From the IMG/VR virus record IMGVR_UViG_3300030331_003119, positions 1 to 38,025 of that record: a stretch of DNA of 38,025 nucleotides. The stretch is one strand, 5' to 3'. A program made the translations under genes and the position numbers. Positions 1-6,601 of the stretch are shown here, piece after piece (position 1 is the first letter of the stretch; the number at the start of each line of letters is the position of its first letter). The notes beneath the pieces are model-generated. The model was not told the DNA's origin. It worked only from the letters and a program-made list of their open reading frames with translations, and made no database searches. The DNA comes from a virus.

Positions 1-554
1 CTGCAAACGTATTGAACCAAGCGCAATTTACTGCTGTAACAGGTGGTGACGGAGTATCTTTAATTAACTCTTCACACCCACTTGCAACTGGTGGTACATT
101 CTCAAACGTTCTTGCAACTGCTGCAGATCTTAATGAAACTTCATTAGAGCAGTCATTAATTGACATCTCAGGATTTGTCGATGAAAGAGGCTTGAAAATA
201 GCTTCTACTGGAAGAAAAATGATTATTCCAAAAGAACTTCAGTTCACAGCGGAAAGAATCATGAAATCTCCAATGAGAACGGCAACTGCAGACAACGACA
301 TTAATGCGATCAATAACATGGGTATGGTGCCTGAAGGTTATAGAATTAATAATTTCTTAACTGATACAGACTCATACTTCTTGTTAACTGATGTACCTAA
401 TGGACTAAAAATGTTTGTTAGATCACCGATCAAAACTGCTATGGAAGGTGACTTCGATACAGGTAATATGAGATTTAAGGCAAGAGAAAGATACTCTTTT
501 GGATTTTCTGATCCAAGATGTGTATTTGGTAACGGAAATTTACCAACTAGCTAA
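1..554 (+). CDS. Major capsid protein, C-terminal part (partial at left edge)
   Basis: The frame is open to the left edge of the window, so the gene begins outside it; the TTG at 12 is not a credible start. The visible part (about 183 codons) resembles the C-terminal half of an HK97-fold, Mu gpT-like major head subunit. It has the extended acidic and beta-rich body and the end motif RERYSFGFSDPR with a short tail GNGNLPTS, which I know from marine phage capsid proteins. The role would be forming the icosahedral shell. It is followed at once by a strong rho-independent terminator, as expected for a highly expressed capsid gene. The family call rests on recognition of motifs, not on a search. 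Confidence 0.75.
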   Translation, partial: ANVLNQAQFTAVTGGDGVSLINSSHPLATGGTFSNVLATAADLNETSLEQSLIDISGFVDERGLKIASTGRKMIIPKELQFTAERIMKSPMRTATADNDINAINNMGMVPEGYRINNFLTDTDSYFLLTDVPNGLKMFVRSPIKTAMEGDFDTGNMRFKARERYSFGFSDPRCVFGNGNLPTS

Positions 555-580
555 TAAATAGCATATCAATTGAATATTAA

Positions 581-609
581 GGGGCGGTGTTCACATCGCC
601 CCTTTTTTT
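581..609 (+). terminator. Rho-independent terminator after the capsid gene
   Basis: A 9 bp stem (581-589 pairing with 594-602, one G-U pair, six G-C pairs at the base) encloses a TTCA tetraloop and is followed directly by seven T residues (603-609). It lies 27 bases after the capsid stop codon. In a genome this AT-rich the GC-rich stem stands out. It is the clearest terminator in the window. Confidence 0.9.
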
Positions 610-618
610 ATGTATAAT
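590..618 (+). promoter_or_regulatory. Candidate sigma70-type promoter embedded in the terminator
   Basis: TTCACA at 590-595 (5 of 6 to TTGACA) and TATAAT at 613-618 (perfect) are separated by 17 bases. The -35 element lies in the loop and right arm of the capsid terminator, so one site could end one transcript and start the next. The predicted start point near 625 leaves a leader of about 80 bases before the gene at 706. AT-rich sequence produces such matches by chance, so this is a candidate only. Confidence 0.4.
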
Positions 619-705
619 ATTAAAACCTAGATAAAATTATTATGTAGACTGGCTAGGCAGACGGTATAGAGACTACGTAATCAACGCTATACAAAGGAGA
701 AAATT

Positions 706-1476
706 ATGGCAGGAACACACTTTACAAACGCAGTAATGTTTGCTGGTTTGAATAACAACAAAAAATGGTTCAGAGATTTACCAGTAGATAACAATCCTAA
801 CTACATATGTTATAAAGATGATTTTATTTACAACACGCTACCTTCATCAGAATGGTCAACAGCTATTGCAGATGGTGGAGCAGCAGCTGGAATATCTAAC
901 GAAGTAGGTGGAGCGGTCACTTTGACTTCAGCTAATACTACAGATAATAATGGATTAGCTTTAGTAAAAACTGCAAACACTTTTCAAGCGGTAGCAGAAA
1001 CTCGTGACAGCACTGGAGCAATAACTAACCCTGGAACAATTATTTGGTATGAGGCGAGAATTAAGAATAATGACGCTAACGCTACTGACTATGGAACTGG
1101 ATTAGTTGAAACTTTTACTGGAACTTCAGGATGGAGATCTGCAAACAGAATATCTATTGAATCTAACAATGGTGAACAGTTTTACAGATTCGTGACTAAA
1201 AACGCTTCAGGAACAAATCAAGTTCAACACACTACACACACTATTGTAGATGATCAATATGATACTGTAGGTTTTAGATGTGATAGAGCAGGAAAAGTTG
1301 AGTTTTTTGTAAACAGAGTATTAGCAGCTACTGTTACAGCAAATATCAATACTGATGATATGCAAATGTTTGCAGCTTCAGTATCAGCTTCTGCATCTGG
1401 ACAGAGAGTAACAACATTAGACTATATTAGTACAACTCAGAACAGAAATGCTTCTGAATTGATTGGTAAAATCTAA
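706..1476 (+). CDS. Putative virion structural protein with lectin-like beta-sandwich
   Basis: This 256-residue protein has no signal peptide or membrane segment. Its middle and C-terminal parts alternate short beta strands and polar loops (for example GTIIWYEARI, YRFVTKNASG and GKVEFFVNRV). That pattern is typical of concanavalin-A-like jelly-roll domains on phage decoration proteins or fibres. Its place directly after the capsid gene suggests a capsid-surface or head-associated role. A strong Shine-Dalgarno AAAGGAG lies at 693-699, six bases before the ATG. The fold is an inference from pattern, and no catalytic residues are recognisable. Confidence 0.6.
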   Translation: MAGTHFTNAVMFAGLNNNKKWFRDLPVDNNPNYICYKDDFIYNTLPSSEWSTAIADGGAAAGISNEVGGAVTLTSANTTDNNGLALVKTANTFQAVAETRDSTGAITNPGTIIWYEARIKNNDANATDYGTGLVETFTGTSGWRSANRISIESNNGEQFYRFVTKNASGTNQVQHTTHTIVDDQYDTVGFRCDRAGKVEFFVNRVLAATVTANINTDDMQMFAASVSASASGQRVTTLDYISTTQNRNASELIGKI

Positions 1477-1485
1477 TAATTAATT

Positions 1486-1507
1486 AGTGGCTCCTACGGG
1501 AGCCACT
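1486..1507. other. Perfect 9 bp hairpin between structural genes
   Basis: A perfect 9 bp stem (1486-1494 with 1499-1507) has a TACG tetraloop. It sits between the stop at 1476 and the Shine-Dalgarno of the gene at 1521. No T tract follows on either strand, so it is not a normal rho-independent terminator. An mRNA-stabilising or processing hairpin, or a weak terminator, is more likely. Confidence 0.5.
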
Positions 1508-1520
1508 TAATAGGAGTGTT

Positions 1521-1850
1521 ATGAGTTTTAAGACTGATATACAAGCAACAAGATCAGATGCTGCTGCAGGAGCTTCTGCAATTATTGCACAACCAGTAAG
1601 ACTACGTGGTATAATAATTGCTTCAAGTGGAGGCGGTGCAGGAGTATTGGAATTAACTACTACATCAAATTCTGGAACAACTTTGTTTCAAGCTGATGTT
1701 CCAACAGGAGATGTGATTAATTTTAATTTTCCAGAAGATGGTATTTTGTTTCCAAAAGGAATATTTTGTAAAACAAAAACACATGTAACTGCATATACTT
1801 TGTTAACAGATAAATATTCTGGACCAAATTTAACTACTAGTAACGGATAA
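1521..1850 (+). CDS. Small virion-associated protein, first of a tandem paralogue pair
   Basis: A 109-residue protein rich in Gly, Thr and Ser with alternating beta strands and no membrane segment. It shares its layout with the next gene: a hydrophobic strand pair, a Gly/Ser-rich turn (SSGGGAG), a Gly-Thr-Thr strand (NSGTTLFQAD), then a matching motif DGILFPKGI followed by a threonine-rich last strand. The function is unknown. Location after the capsid module and the beta-rich composition suggest a capsid decoration or fibre-tip protein. The start has a GGAG Shine-Dalgarno just upstream. Confidence 0.6.
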   Translation: MSFKTDIQATRSDAAAGASAIIAQPVRLRGIIIASSGGGAGVLELTTTSNSGTTLFQADVPTGDVINFNFPEDGILFPKGIFCKTKTHVTAYTLLTDKYSGPNLTTSNG

Positions 1851-1852
1851 TT

Positions 1853-2146
1853 ATGAGTGGTGGCGGAAGTTTTACCTCTGATCAATCGGTAGCACACGCC
1901 ACCTCTACAGGTCAAATGGTTCCTACTACTCAAAGAGCAAGATTAACGTCTATTCAAGGAAAAGGTAATGATGCGAACGGATCTATTATTTTTAAAAGTG
2001 GTGGTGGTAGTGGCACAACAATAGCTACCTATTTATTTGGCGAAGAGGGTTTAGATATGTATTTACCTGGTTCTGGTATACTTTTTAAAGAAGGAATTCA
2101 CGCAACAATTTCTGGCACGGCTGGAGTAACAATAACATTTACGTAA
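1853..2146 (+). CDS. Small virion-associated protein, second of the tandem pair
   Basis: A 97-residue Gly/Thr/Ser-rich beta protein two bases after the previous stop. It shares the order of elements with its upstream neighbour, including SGGGSGTT and GSGILFKEGI (compare DGILFPKGI), which suggests an old tandem duplication. It contains no Cys and no transmembrane segment. The function is unknown, with a virion-surface role likely from context. The gene at 16905 is a possible third, more distant relative of the same size class. Confidence 0.6.
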   Translation: MSGGGSFTSDQSVAHATSTGQMVPTTQRARLTSIQGKGNDANGSIIFKSGGGSGTTIATYLFGEEGLDMYLPGSGILFKEGIHATISGTAGVTITFT

Positions 2147-2147
2147 T

Positions 2148-2861
2148 ATGAGCAAAATAAATCATATAATTTCTGGTGGCAAATTTGCTGGAAAAAAAAT
2201 GTCTGAATTATTAAAAAAAATTAAACATAAAAAGTCTAGTGTTAAATCAAAACAAAATATTGAAAAATTAGGATTTGGAACAAAAAGTTTACAAAAATAC
2301 AATATAAGAGCTAGGGACGCACAAACCAAAGTTGTTCCTACAAAAAGTCAATCTCAAGTTGGCGGTTCTTTTCAAACACATAGAGTAAGAACTAGAATGG
2401 GAAGAGCAGCTGCAGGATCTGAAAGTAAAATAAATTTTAAACCATTTCCAACCATGGAAAGAATGTTTAAAAAAGATATTCAAAAAGGTAGTTTACAAGA
2501 TTACGCTGATACAAAAAAATATTTAAAAAATACATTATCAGATGTTAAAAAGAAAAAAACTGGAGGAATTTTAAAATTAAAAAGAGGCGGTGATAACATG
2601 CCTAAAAGAAATAAAAAAAATTTTAGACCGACAGAAAAAGGTGCCGGAATGACAAAAGCTGGTGTTGCAGCTTATAGAAGAGCTAACCCAGGTTCAAAAT
2701 TACGAACAGCTGTGACAGGTAAAGTTAAACCAGGTTCAAAAGCTGCTAAAAGACGTAAATCTTTTTGCGCACGATCAGCAGGACAAATGAAAAAATTTCC
2801 AAAAGCTGCTGCAGACCCTAATTCTAGACTAAGACAAGCGAGAAGAAGATGGAAGTGTTAA
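2148..2861 (+). CDS. Highly basic protein with C-terminal DUF6321-like domain
   Basis: A 237-residue protein extremely rich in Lys and Arg. The N-terminal 150 residues are a Lys-rich, low-complexity region. The C-terminal part (from about residue 151) carries the pattern KGAGMTKAGVAAYRR, NPGSKLRTAVTG, KRRKSFCARSAGQMKKFP and a final RQARRRWKC. I recognise this as a DUF6321-type domain common in marine phages. Nucleic-acid binding or DNA packing in the virion is a reasonable inference from charge, but no function is established. An internal ATG at 2598, preceded by GAGG, could yield the 87-residue domain alone. The gene ends inside the next one (13 nt overlap). Confidence 0.75.
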   Translation: MSKINHIISGGKFAGKKMSELLKKIKHKKSSVKSKQNIEKLGFGTKSLQKYNIRARDAQTKVVPTKSQSQVGGSFQTHRVRTRMGRAAAGSESKINFKPFPTMERMFKKDIQKGSLQDYADTKKYLKNTLSDVKKKKTGGILKLKRGGDNMPKRNKKNFRPTEKGAGMTKAGVAAYRRANPGSKLRTAVTGKVKPGSKAAKRRKSFCARSAGQMKKFPKAAADPNSRLRQARRRWKC

Positions 2862-3037
2862 ATTGTACTTTATGTTTACACCCTTGTCATTGTAAAGGAG
2901 TGGGTCAATATATTAATACCAATCAATGTATTGGATATGATTGCGAGTGTAGGACTTGCACTCATCCAAAAGAGGAGGAGAAAAAAATGTTAAAAAAAAT
3001 ATGGAAAAAAATAAAAAGCTGGTTTTGGGTTAAGTAA
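2849..3037 (+). CDS. Small Cys-rich protein with cationic amphipathic tail
   Basis: 62 residues in two parts. Residues 6-37 hold eight Cys and one His (CTLCLHPCHC, then CIGYDCECRTCTH), a likely zinc-binding knuckle pair. Residues 47-62 form a Lys/Trp-rich amphipathic helix, MLKKIWKKIKSWFWVK. The start overlaps the upstream gene by 13 nt and has a purine-rich GAGAAGAAG just upstream. The function is unknown; it may bind nucleic acid or membranes. A second start at 2987 has a much better ribosome binding site and would make only the cationic tail. Confidence 0.55.
   Translation: MEVLNCTLCLHPCHCKGVGQYINTNQCIGYDCECRTCTHPKEEEKKMLKKIWKKIKSWFWVK
2973..2978 (+). promoter_or_regulatory. Perfect internal Shine-Dalgarno
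   Basis: AGGAGG with an 8-base spacer to an in-frame ATG at 2987. It is stronger than the site for the full gene start at 2849. The same bases encode a run of Glu codons, so it could be coincidental. Confidence 0.4.
2987..3037 (+). CDS. Possible separately translated 16-residue cationic peptide
   Basis: In-frame internal start giving MLKKIWKKIKSWFWVK. The peptide has six Lys and three Trp, with hydrophobic and charged residues spaced to form an amphipathic helix much like cationic membrane-active peptides. The upstream AGGAGG is near ideal. It sits at the head of a run of small membrane proteins and about 2 kb before an M15 peptidase, so a role in host membrane disruption or lysis is conceivable. 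This is inference; the peptide may only exist as the tail of the 62-residue protein. Confidence 0.3.
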   Translation: MLKKIWKKIKSWFWVK

Positions 3038-3052
3038 TGAAAGAGGGTAGTA

Positions 3053-3193
3053 ATGAATATCAAATTCACAGCATTACTAATATTTTTAATATGTTTGTTG
3101 GCCTTGTTTGTAAGGCCAACATCTTATACGCCATTGAAACTAGATAAAAAAAATTATATAATTCCTTTACCAAAACCAAAAATAAATGAGTAA
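3053..3193 (+). CDS. Small single-pass membrane protein
   Basis: A 46-residue protein. After a short positively charged start (MNIK) comes a hydrophobic stretch of about 16 residues (TALLIFLICLLALFV), then a Pro/Lys-rich tail ending IPLPKPKINE. This fits a signal anchor or a cleavable signal peptide; no proper lipobox precedes the single Cys. GAGGG lies a few bases before the ATG. It overlaps the next gene by 8 nt, which supports it being real. The position within a run of small membrane proteins suggests a part in lysis or envelope interaction, but nothing more specific can be said. Confidence 0.6.
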   Translation: MNIKFTALLIFLICLLALFVRPTSYTPLKLDKKNYIIPLPKPKINE

Positions 3194-3608
3194 TAAACCT
3201 TTATCAATATCTGAATCCGCTGCCGTGCAAATGCCAATGAAGACGGTTGCTAGTTTGATAATTATCGTGGCACTTGGCACCATGGGTTATTTTCAAATGG
3301 TTGAACGTTTAAATATAGCTGACACTAAGATTAAAATAATGGAGCAAGATGTTGAGCAGAACACAGAGTTTAGGATAAAATGGCCACGTGGTCAGATGGG
3401 ATCATTACCCGCAGATTCTGAGCAGTACATGATGTTAGAGGATCTTTATAAAACCACTGATCGTATTAACAAACACATTGAGGACATGGCTTTAAATAAA
3501 GTTAACATTGAGTTTTTAACAAAACAGATGGATAAAGTTTTATCTGATATTGAAAAATTAAAAGATGCAAACAGAGATATGCACTATAAGAATGGTAATG
3601 GACAATGA
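3186..3608 (+). CDS. Conserved marine-phage membrane-anchored coiled-coil protein
   Basis: 140 residues with one N-terminal transmembrane segment (about residues 20-40, VASLIIIVALGTMGYF) followed by a long helical, coiled-coil-prone domain of heptad-like character to the C terminus. The motif TEFRIKWPRGQMGSLPADSEQ is very conserved among marine phages that I recall. The topology (N-in, coil outside) resembles an inner-membrane spanin subunit or a holin-associated protein. No outer lipoprotein partner is encoded directly beside it. Its function is unproven. Confidence 0.7.
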   Translation: MSNKPLSISESAAVQMPMKTVASLIIIVALGTMGYFQMVERLNIADTKIKIMEQDVEQNTEFRIKWPRGQMGSLPADSEQYMMLEDLYKTTDRINKHIEDMALNKVNIEFLTKQMDKVLSDIEKLKDANRDMHYKNGNGQ

Positions 3609-3817
3609 TAGAAACTGTTGTAGGATTACTTATGTTTGTAAACGGAGAAATTAAGGAAGCTCGTTTGCAAGACTCAATGGCAATGTGCCTCCGTGGGAAG
3701 CGCAAAGCTGAGAGACAATACTCAGAAACGGTATCTTACAAATGCTGGAAGGGTTCTGCGGAGTTAGAGGACAATATTGACGGTAGTAAAAGCATAAAAA
3801 AATTAATAATAAAATGA
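3605..3817 (+). CDS. Conserved small marine-phage protein
   Basis: A 70-residue protein whose start overlaps the previous stop as ATGA, a sign of translational coupling. The first 12 residues (ETVVGLLMFVNG) are hydrophobic, then comes a charged body with two Cys (MCLRGKRKAERQ; YKCWKG) and the ending GSKSIKKL. I recognise the family as widespread in marine phages, without a known function. The N terminus could be a weak signal sequence or buried strand. Confidence 0.65.
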   Translation: MIETVVGLLMFVNGEIKEARLQDSMAMCLRGKRKAERQYSETVSYKCWKGSAELEDNIDGSKSIKKLIIK

Positions 3818-3951
3818 TTAAACTATTAAAAAAACTTTTAGGATTTGATATACTAGAAAAACGTATTAGAATTTTAGAAAGAAAAAACTATTGGAGGGAA
3901 AAATACAAACATGGCATATCTGAACGCAAACATACCTCCAATATATTGTAA
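3814..3951 (+). CDS. Small basic helical protein
   Basis: A 45-residue, Lys/Arg/Ile/Leu-rich protein starting MIKLLKKLLGFDILEK. Its ATG overlaps the previous TGA (ATGA), and its C terminus overlaps the next gene by 41 bases. The first 25 residues are amphipathic helix-like. The coupling supports expression, but the long overlap means the tail may be constrained by the other frame. The function is unknown. Confidence 0.5.
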   Translation: MIKLLKKLLGFDILEKRIRILERKNYWREKYKHGISERKHTSNIL

Positions 3952-4558
3952 AGTTAGAAAAGAATATCTTTATGACATGGACGAAAAATATAAGAAACAA
4001 AGTAGTGACTGTGTTGTCTTTGGTCTTACTTCCATTTCAGGTCGTGCTTTATTATTTAACATTATGCTTCCAAATGGTGCATGTTATTGGAGATTACCTA
4101 TCTCAGCGTTTTTTCAAAAAGAGTTTGAAAGATTTCAAGTCCCAGATATGGCAGTACAAGAATTGGAACTATGGAATTGTTTTAGCTATTGGCCTAGTGT
4201 TCATTGTTTTGATTGGTTGGATGGTTTAAATGGAAAATATATGGGTATCGATAAAAAATTTCATCATGGTAAATATTTATTCACAATTGATTGGGCTAGT
4301 CCAGATACTAACATCTTGGACACTGAACATTCTGAAATACCTCAAGAACATAAGTGTGCACACATACTGGCTCTTACTAACGGCAATTATGCAGGTCAGC
4401 CTAATAATCGTCTTTTGTGGCATGTTAATAGCTACACTGTTGATAACAGTTGGCCTGACTATAAAGTCCAAACTACGTATTGGGATGCAGAAGATACAAC
4501 AATGGTGACAGAAGATACAGATAAAATGTTTTATCAAATGAAAGAAAAATGGAAGTAA
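3911..4558 (+). CDS. Conserved hypothetical protein
   Basis: A 215-residue soluble protein rich in Trp, Tyr, Phe and His with no membrane segment. It has the look of a folded beta-rich protein (for example LLFNIMLPNGACYWRLP, LWNCFSYWPSVHCFDW and YLFTIDWASP). Homologues occur in many marine phages near lysis and tail genes as I recall, without an assigned function. GGAGGG precedes the ATG by about 13 bases. Out-of-frame open stretches inside this gene are shadows. Confidence 0.7.
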   Translation: MAYLNANIPPIYCKVRKEYLYDMDEKYKKQSSDCVVFGLTSISGRALLFNIMLPNGACYWRLPISAFFQKEFERFQVPDMAVQELELWNCFSYWPSVHCFDWLDGLNGKYMGIDKKFHHGKYLFTIDWASPDTNILDTEHSEIPQEHKCAHILALTNGNYAGQPNNRLLWHVNSYTVDNSWPDYKVQTTYWDAEDTTMVTEDTDKMFYQMKEKWK

Positions 4559-5019
4559 TAGATAATTTTTTATCTAAAGAAGAATTTATCAATATAAAAA
4601 AAACTATAATAGATAGATCGTTCCCTTTATATTTTGCAGATTATATTAATGATAATGACAAATTAAATTATTATTTTTTACATTTTTTTTATGATGAATT
4701 TGTTCCCATGAGTCCTTTTTTAAATATCTTAAAACCTTTATTTGAAAAATTAAAAATTAAAGCACTCTTGAGAGCAAAAGTTAATTGTTTTCCAAGAACA
4801 GAGAAACTTATAATTTATGAACCACACCGAGACTATGATTTTAGTCATAATGGTGCTATACTGTATTTAAATAATTGTAATGGGGGAACATATGTTGGAG
4901 ACAAATTTTTTCAATCAAAAGAAAACAGAGTCCTTTTATTTGACTCCTCACAAAAACATAGTAGTACAAACTGCACAGATCAAAAGTGTAGATATAATAT
5001 TAATATAAATTTTTTTTAA
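4549..5019 (+). CDS. 2OG-Fe(II) oxygenase, prolyl-4-hydroxylase type
   Basis: A 156-residue compact double-stranded beta-helix enzyme. The Fe(II) triad is visible as H93-x-D95 (EPHRDYDFSHNGAILYLN) and H137 (LLFDSSQKHSS), with R148 about ten residues later as the 2-oxoglutarate-binding residue. Family members hydroxylate protein side chains, nucleobases or small molecules using 2-oxoglutarate and O2; the substrate is not predictable here. It overlaps the preceding gene by 10 nt and shares one base with the M15 peptidase gene that follows. The gene is markedly AT-rich. Confidence 0.8.
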   Translation: MEVIDNFLSKEEFINIKKTIIDRSFPLYFADYINDNDKLNYYFLHFFYDEFVPMSPFLNILKPLFEKLKIKALLRAKVNCFPRTEKLIIYEPHRDYDFSHNGAILYLNNCNGGTYVGDKFFQSKENRVLLFDSSQKHSSTNCTDQKCRYNININFF

Positions 5020-5495
5020 TGAATCTTTCACGTAACTTTACCCTTTCAGAGCTAACAAAAAGCGACACCGCCATTAGAAGGGGCATCAATAATAATCCTA
5101 ATGCAGAACAAATAGAAAAATTAAAAGCACTTTGTGAAAATATTCTCCAGCCGGTGCGTGATCATTTCGGCAGGGTTAAGGTGACCAGCGGGTTCCGTAG
5201 CGTAGAGTTGTGTGAAGCCATCGGCAGCTCAAGCAGGTCACAACATGCAAAAGCTGAGGCAGCAGATTTTGAATGTATTGGTGTAGACAACGCAGAACTT
5301 TTTGATTGGATCAAATCTAACCTTACACCAGATCAACTAATACTTGAGTTTTATACTCCGGGTGAACCCAATAGTGGATGGATACATTGTTCATGGGTTG
5401 AGGGAACACCAAGAGCTAGTTTTCTACATGCTTTTAAATCAGAAGGGAAAACTAAATATAAACCTATTCTTGGAAAAGCAAAAGATTTAGTATAA
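5019..5495 (+). CDS. M15-family peptidase, endolysin candidate
   Basis: A 158-residue zinc peptidase of the M15_3 (D-Ala-D-Ala carboxypeptidase-like) type. The signature is clear: VTSGFRS at about 55-61, SQHAKAEAADF with zinc ligands H76 and D83, and GWIHCSW with H123. Such proteins cut peptidoglycan cross-link peptides and commonly serve as phage endolysins, or more rarely as tail-tip lysins. There is no signal peptide, so export would need a holin. The start shares a base with the previous stop (TAATG). Base composition in the middle of the gene is far richer in GC than in its neighbours. Confidence 0.9.
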   Translation: MNLSRNFTLSELTKSDTAIRRGINNNPNAEQIEKLKALCENILQPVRDHFGRVKVTSGFRSVELCEAIGSSSRSQHAKAEAADFECIGVDNAELFDWIKSNLTPDQLILEFYTPGEPNSGWIHCSWVEGTPRASFLHAFKSEGKTKYKPILGKAKDLV

Positions 5496-5505
5496 AAATC
5501 TTTTA

Positions 5506-6030
5506 ATGGTTAAATTACTTACACACTTAGAAATACCAGTGCAACAACAAATATTTTTTTATGAGGCACAAATGCCCTCTTTTAACGAAAACTATTTTAT
5601 ACAAAAAATAGAAGAGGGTATTAAATTACAAAATAACTTTAATTATAAAACTAATGTAAAAGGTTTTATGACATCATGGAAATATTTTAATGAAGATCAG
5701 GAATTTCACAATTTATTAACAAATTTTTTTACAGGCATAAAATTTAGAAAACCTTGTAATTATAAATTAATGGATTCATGGGGTTTAAAATGTATACAAG
5801 GTAATAGAACAGAGTTTCACAACCACATGGAAGCATCTGCATCAGGTATTTTTTATTTGTCTGATTGCACCTCACCAATAATTTTTCCACAATTAGAAAA
5901 AGAATTTTATCCTAAAAAAGGTAAAGTTTTATTTTTTGATCCAACTTTAACGCACGGGACAGCTGAAATAAAAGAAGGCGAAAAATATGCTATAGCTTTT
6001 AATCTATTTGAATCAAAAGCCTGGGACTAA
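5506..6030 (+). CDS. 2OG-Fe(II)/cupin-type oxygenase-like protein
   Basis: A 174-residue protein with the pattern WGLKCIQGNRTEFHNHMEA followed by SGIFYLSD, giving putative metal ligands H105 and H107, and H150 in FFDPTLTHGT. This is the arrangement of the putative 2OG-Fe(II) oxygenase family (TIGR02466-like) found in marine phages, in which an HxH replaces the usual HxD. The last strand (YAIAFNLF) is typical. No Arg is seen at the usual 2OG position, so cofactor use is uncertain. Very AT-rich; it follows the endolysin by 10 bases and overlaps the next gene by one base. Confidence 0.7.
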   Translation: MVKLLTHLEIPVQQQIFFYEAQMPSFNENYFIQKIEEGIKLQNNFNYKTNVKGFMTSWKYFNEDQEFHNLLTNFFTGIKFRKPCNYKLMDSWGLKCIQGNRTEFHNHMEASASGIFYLSDCTSPIIFPQLEKEFYPKKGKVLFFDPTLTHGTAEIKEGEKYAIAFNLFESKAWD

Positions 6031-6530
6031 TGATTTTTAAATATGAAATACCTAATTTTGAAAGTCACAAGGATACTTTAATTAATTTATTAGATAATAA
6101 TATTAATTACACAATTCAAAATGATAAAGAAACAATAAGTAAAACAGATTGGCAATTACCAGAAAATTTAAAACAAGAATATTGGTCCTATTTAAAAGAC
6201 AATATATTAATTGATTTTAATAAGAACTTTACAAAAAAAGTTAATGCAAAAAAAATATTTTATAACAATTATTGGTTTCAAATTTATCAATTAGGTGATT
6301 CTCATCATGCACACCGACACCCAAATTGTATGTTCACAAACATTATTTTTGTAAATTTACCTAAAGATCGCTTAAAAACTAATATTTGGGATCTTAATAA
6401 TGTTAAATTTGACTTGTCGGTTCAAGAGGGTGACATCATAACTTTCCCAAGTTATTTACTACATGAATCTCCAAAAAATATATTTTTTGAAAGGAAAGTC
6501 ATTATTTCTTTCAACACTAATATAGCATAA
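6030..6530 (+). CDS. 2OG-Fe(II)/cupin-type oxygenase-like protein
   Basis: A 166-residue protein with the same beta-helix layout as its upstream neighbour. The pattern is WFQIYQLGDSHHAHRHPN (putative ligands H95 and H97), then GDIITFPSYLLHESP (H145), with R155 ten residues later in the 2OG-binding position. It is divergent from its neighbour, so ancient duplication or separate acquisition are both possible. This is one of the most AT-rich genes of the window. It is separated by 71 bases from the head-tail module that follows. Confidence 0.7.
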   Translation: MIFKYEIPNFESHKDTLINLLDNNINYTIQNDKETISKTDWQLPENLKQEYWSYLKDNILIDFNKNFTKKVNAKKIFYNNYWFQIYQLGDSHHAHRHPNCMFTNIIFVNLPKDRLKTNIWDLNNVKFDLSVQEGDIITFPSYLLHESPKNIFFERKVIISFNTNIA

Positions 6531-6601
6531 ATCAACAAATGAGGGTACTATACTGTTTAATACAAAAATGTTAATATATCTTAAATACCATTTGGAGGAC
6601 T

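Noticed and set aside
661-692. GTATAG ... CTATAC inverted repeat upstream of the gene at 706
   Set aside because: A 6 bp arm with a loop of 17 bases in AT-rich DNA is not convincing as an operator or hairpin.
4230-4508. 92-codon forward frame inside the gene at 3911
   Set aside because: It is one of two out-of-frame stretches within a conserved hypothetical gene and resembles no protein; its hydrophobic look comes from reading AT-rich codons out of frame.
6531-6601. Possible promoter with TATACT at 6549-6554 before the head-tail module
   Set aside because: The hexamer is fair, but nothing resembling a -35 element lies 15-19 bases upstream.
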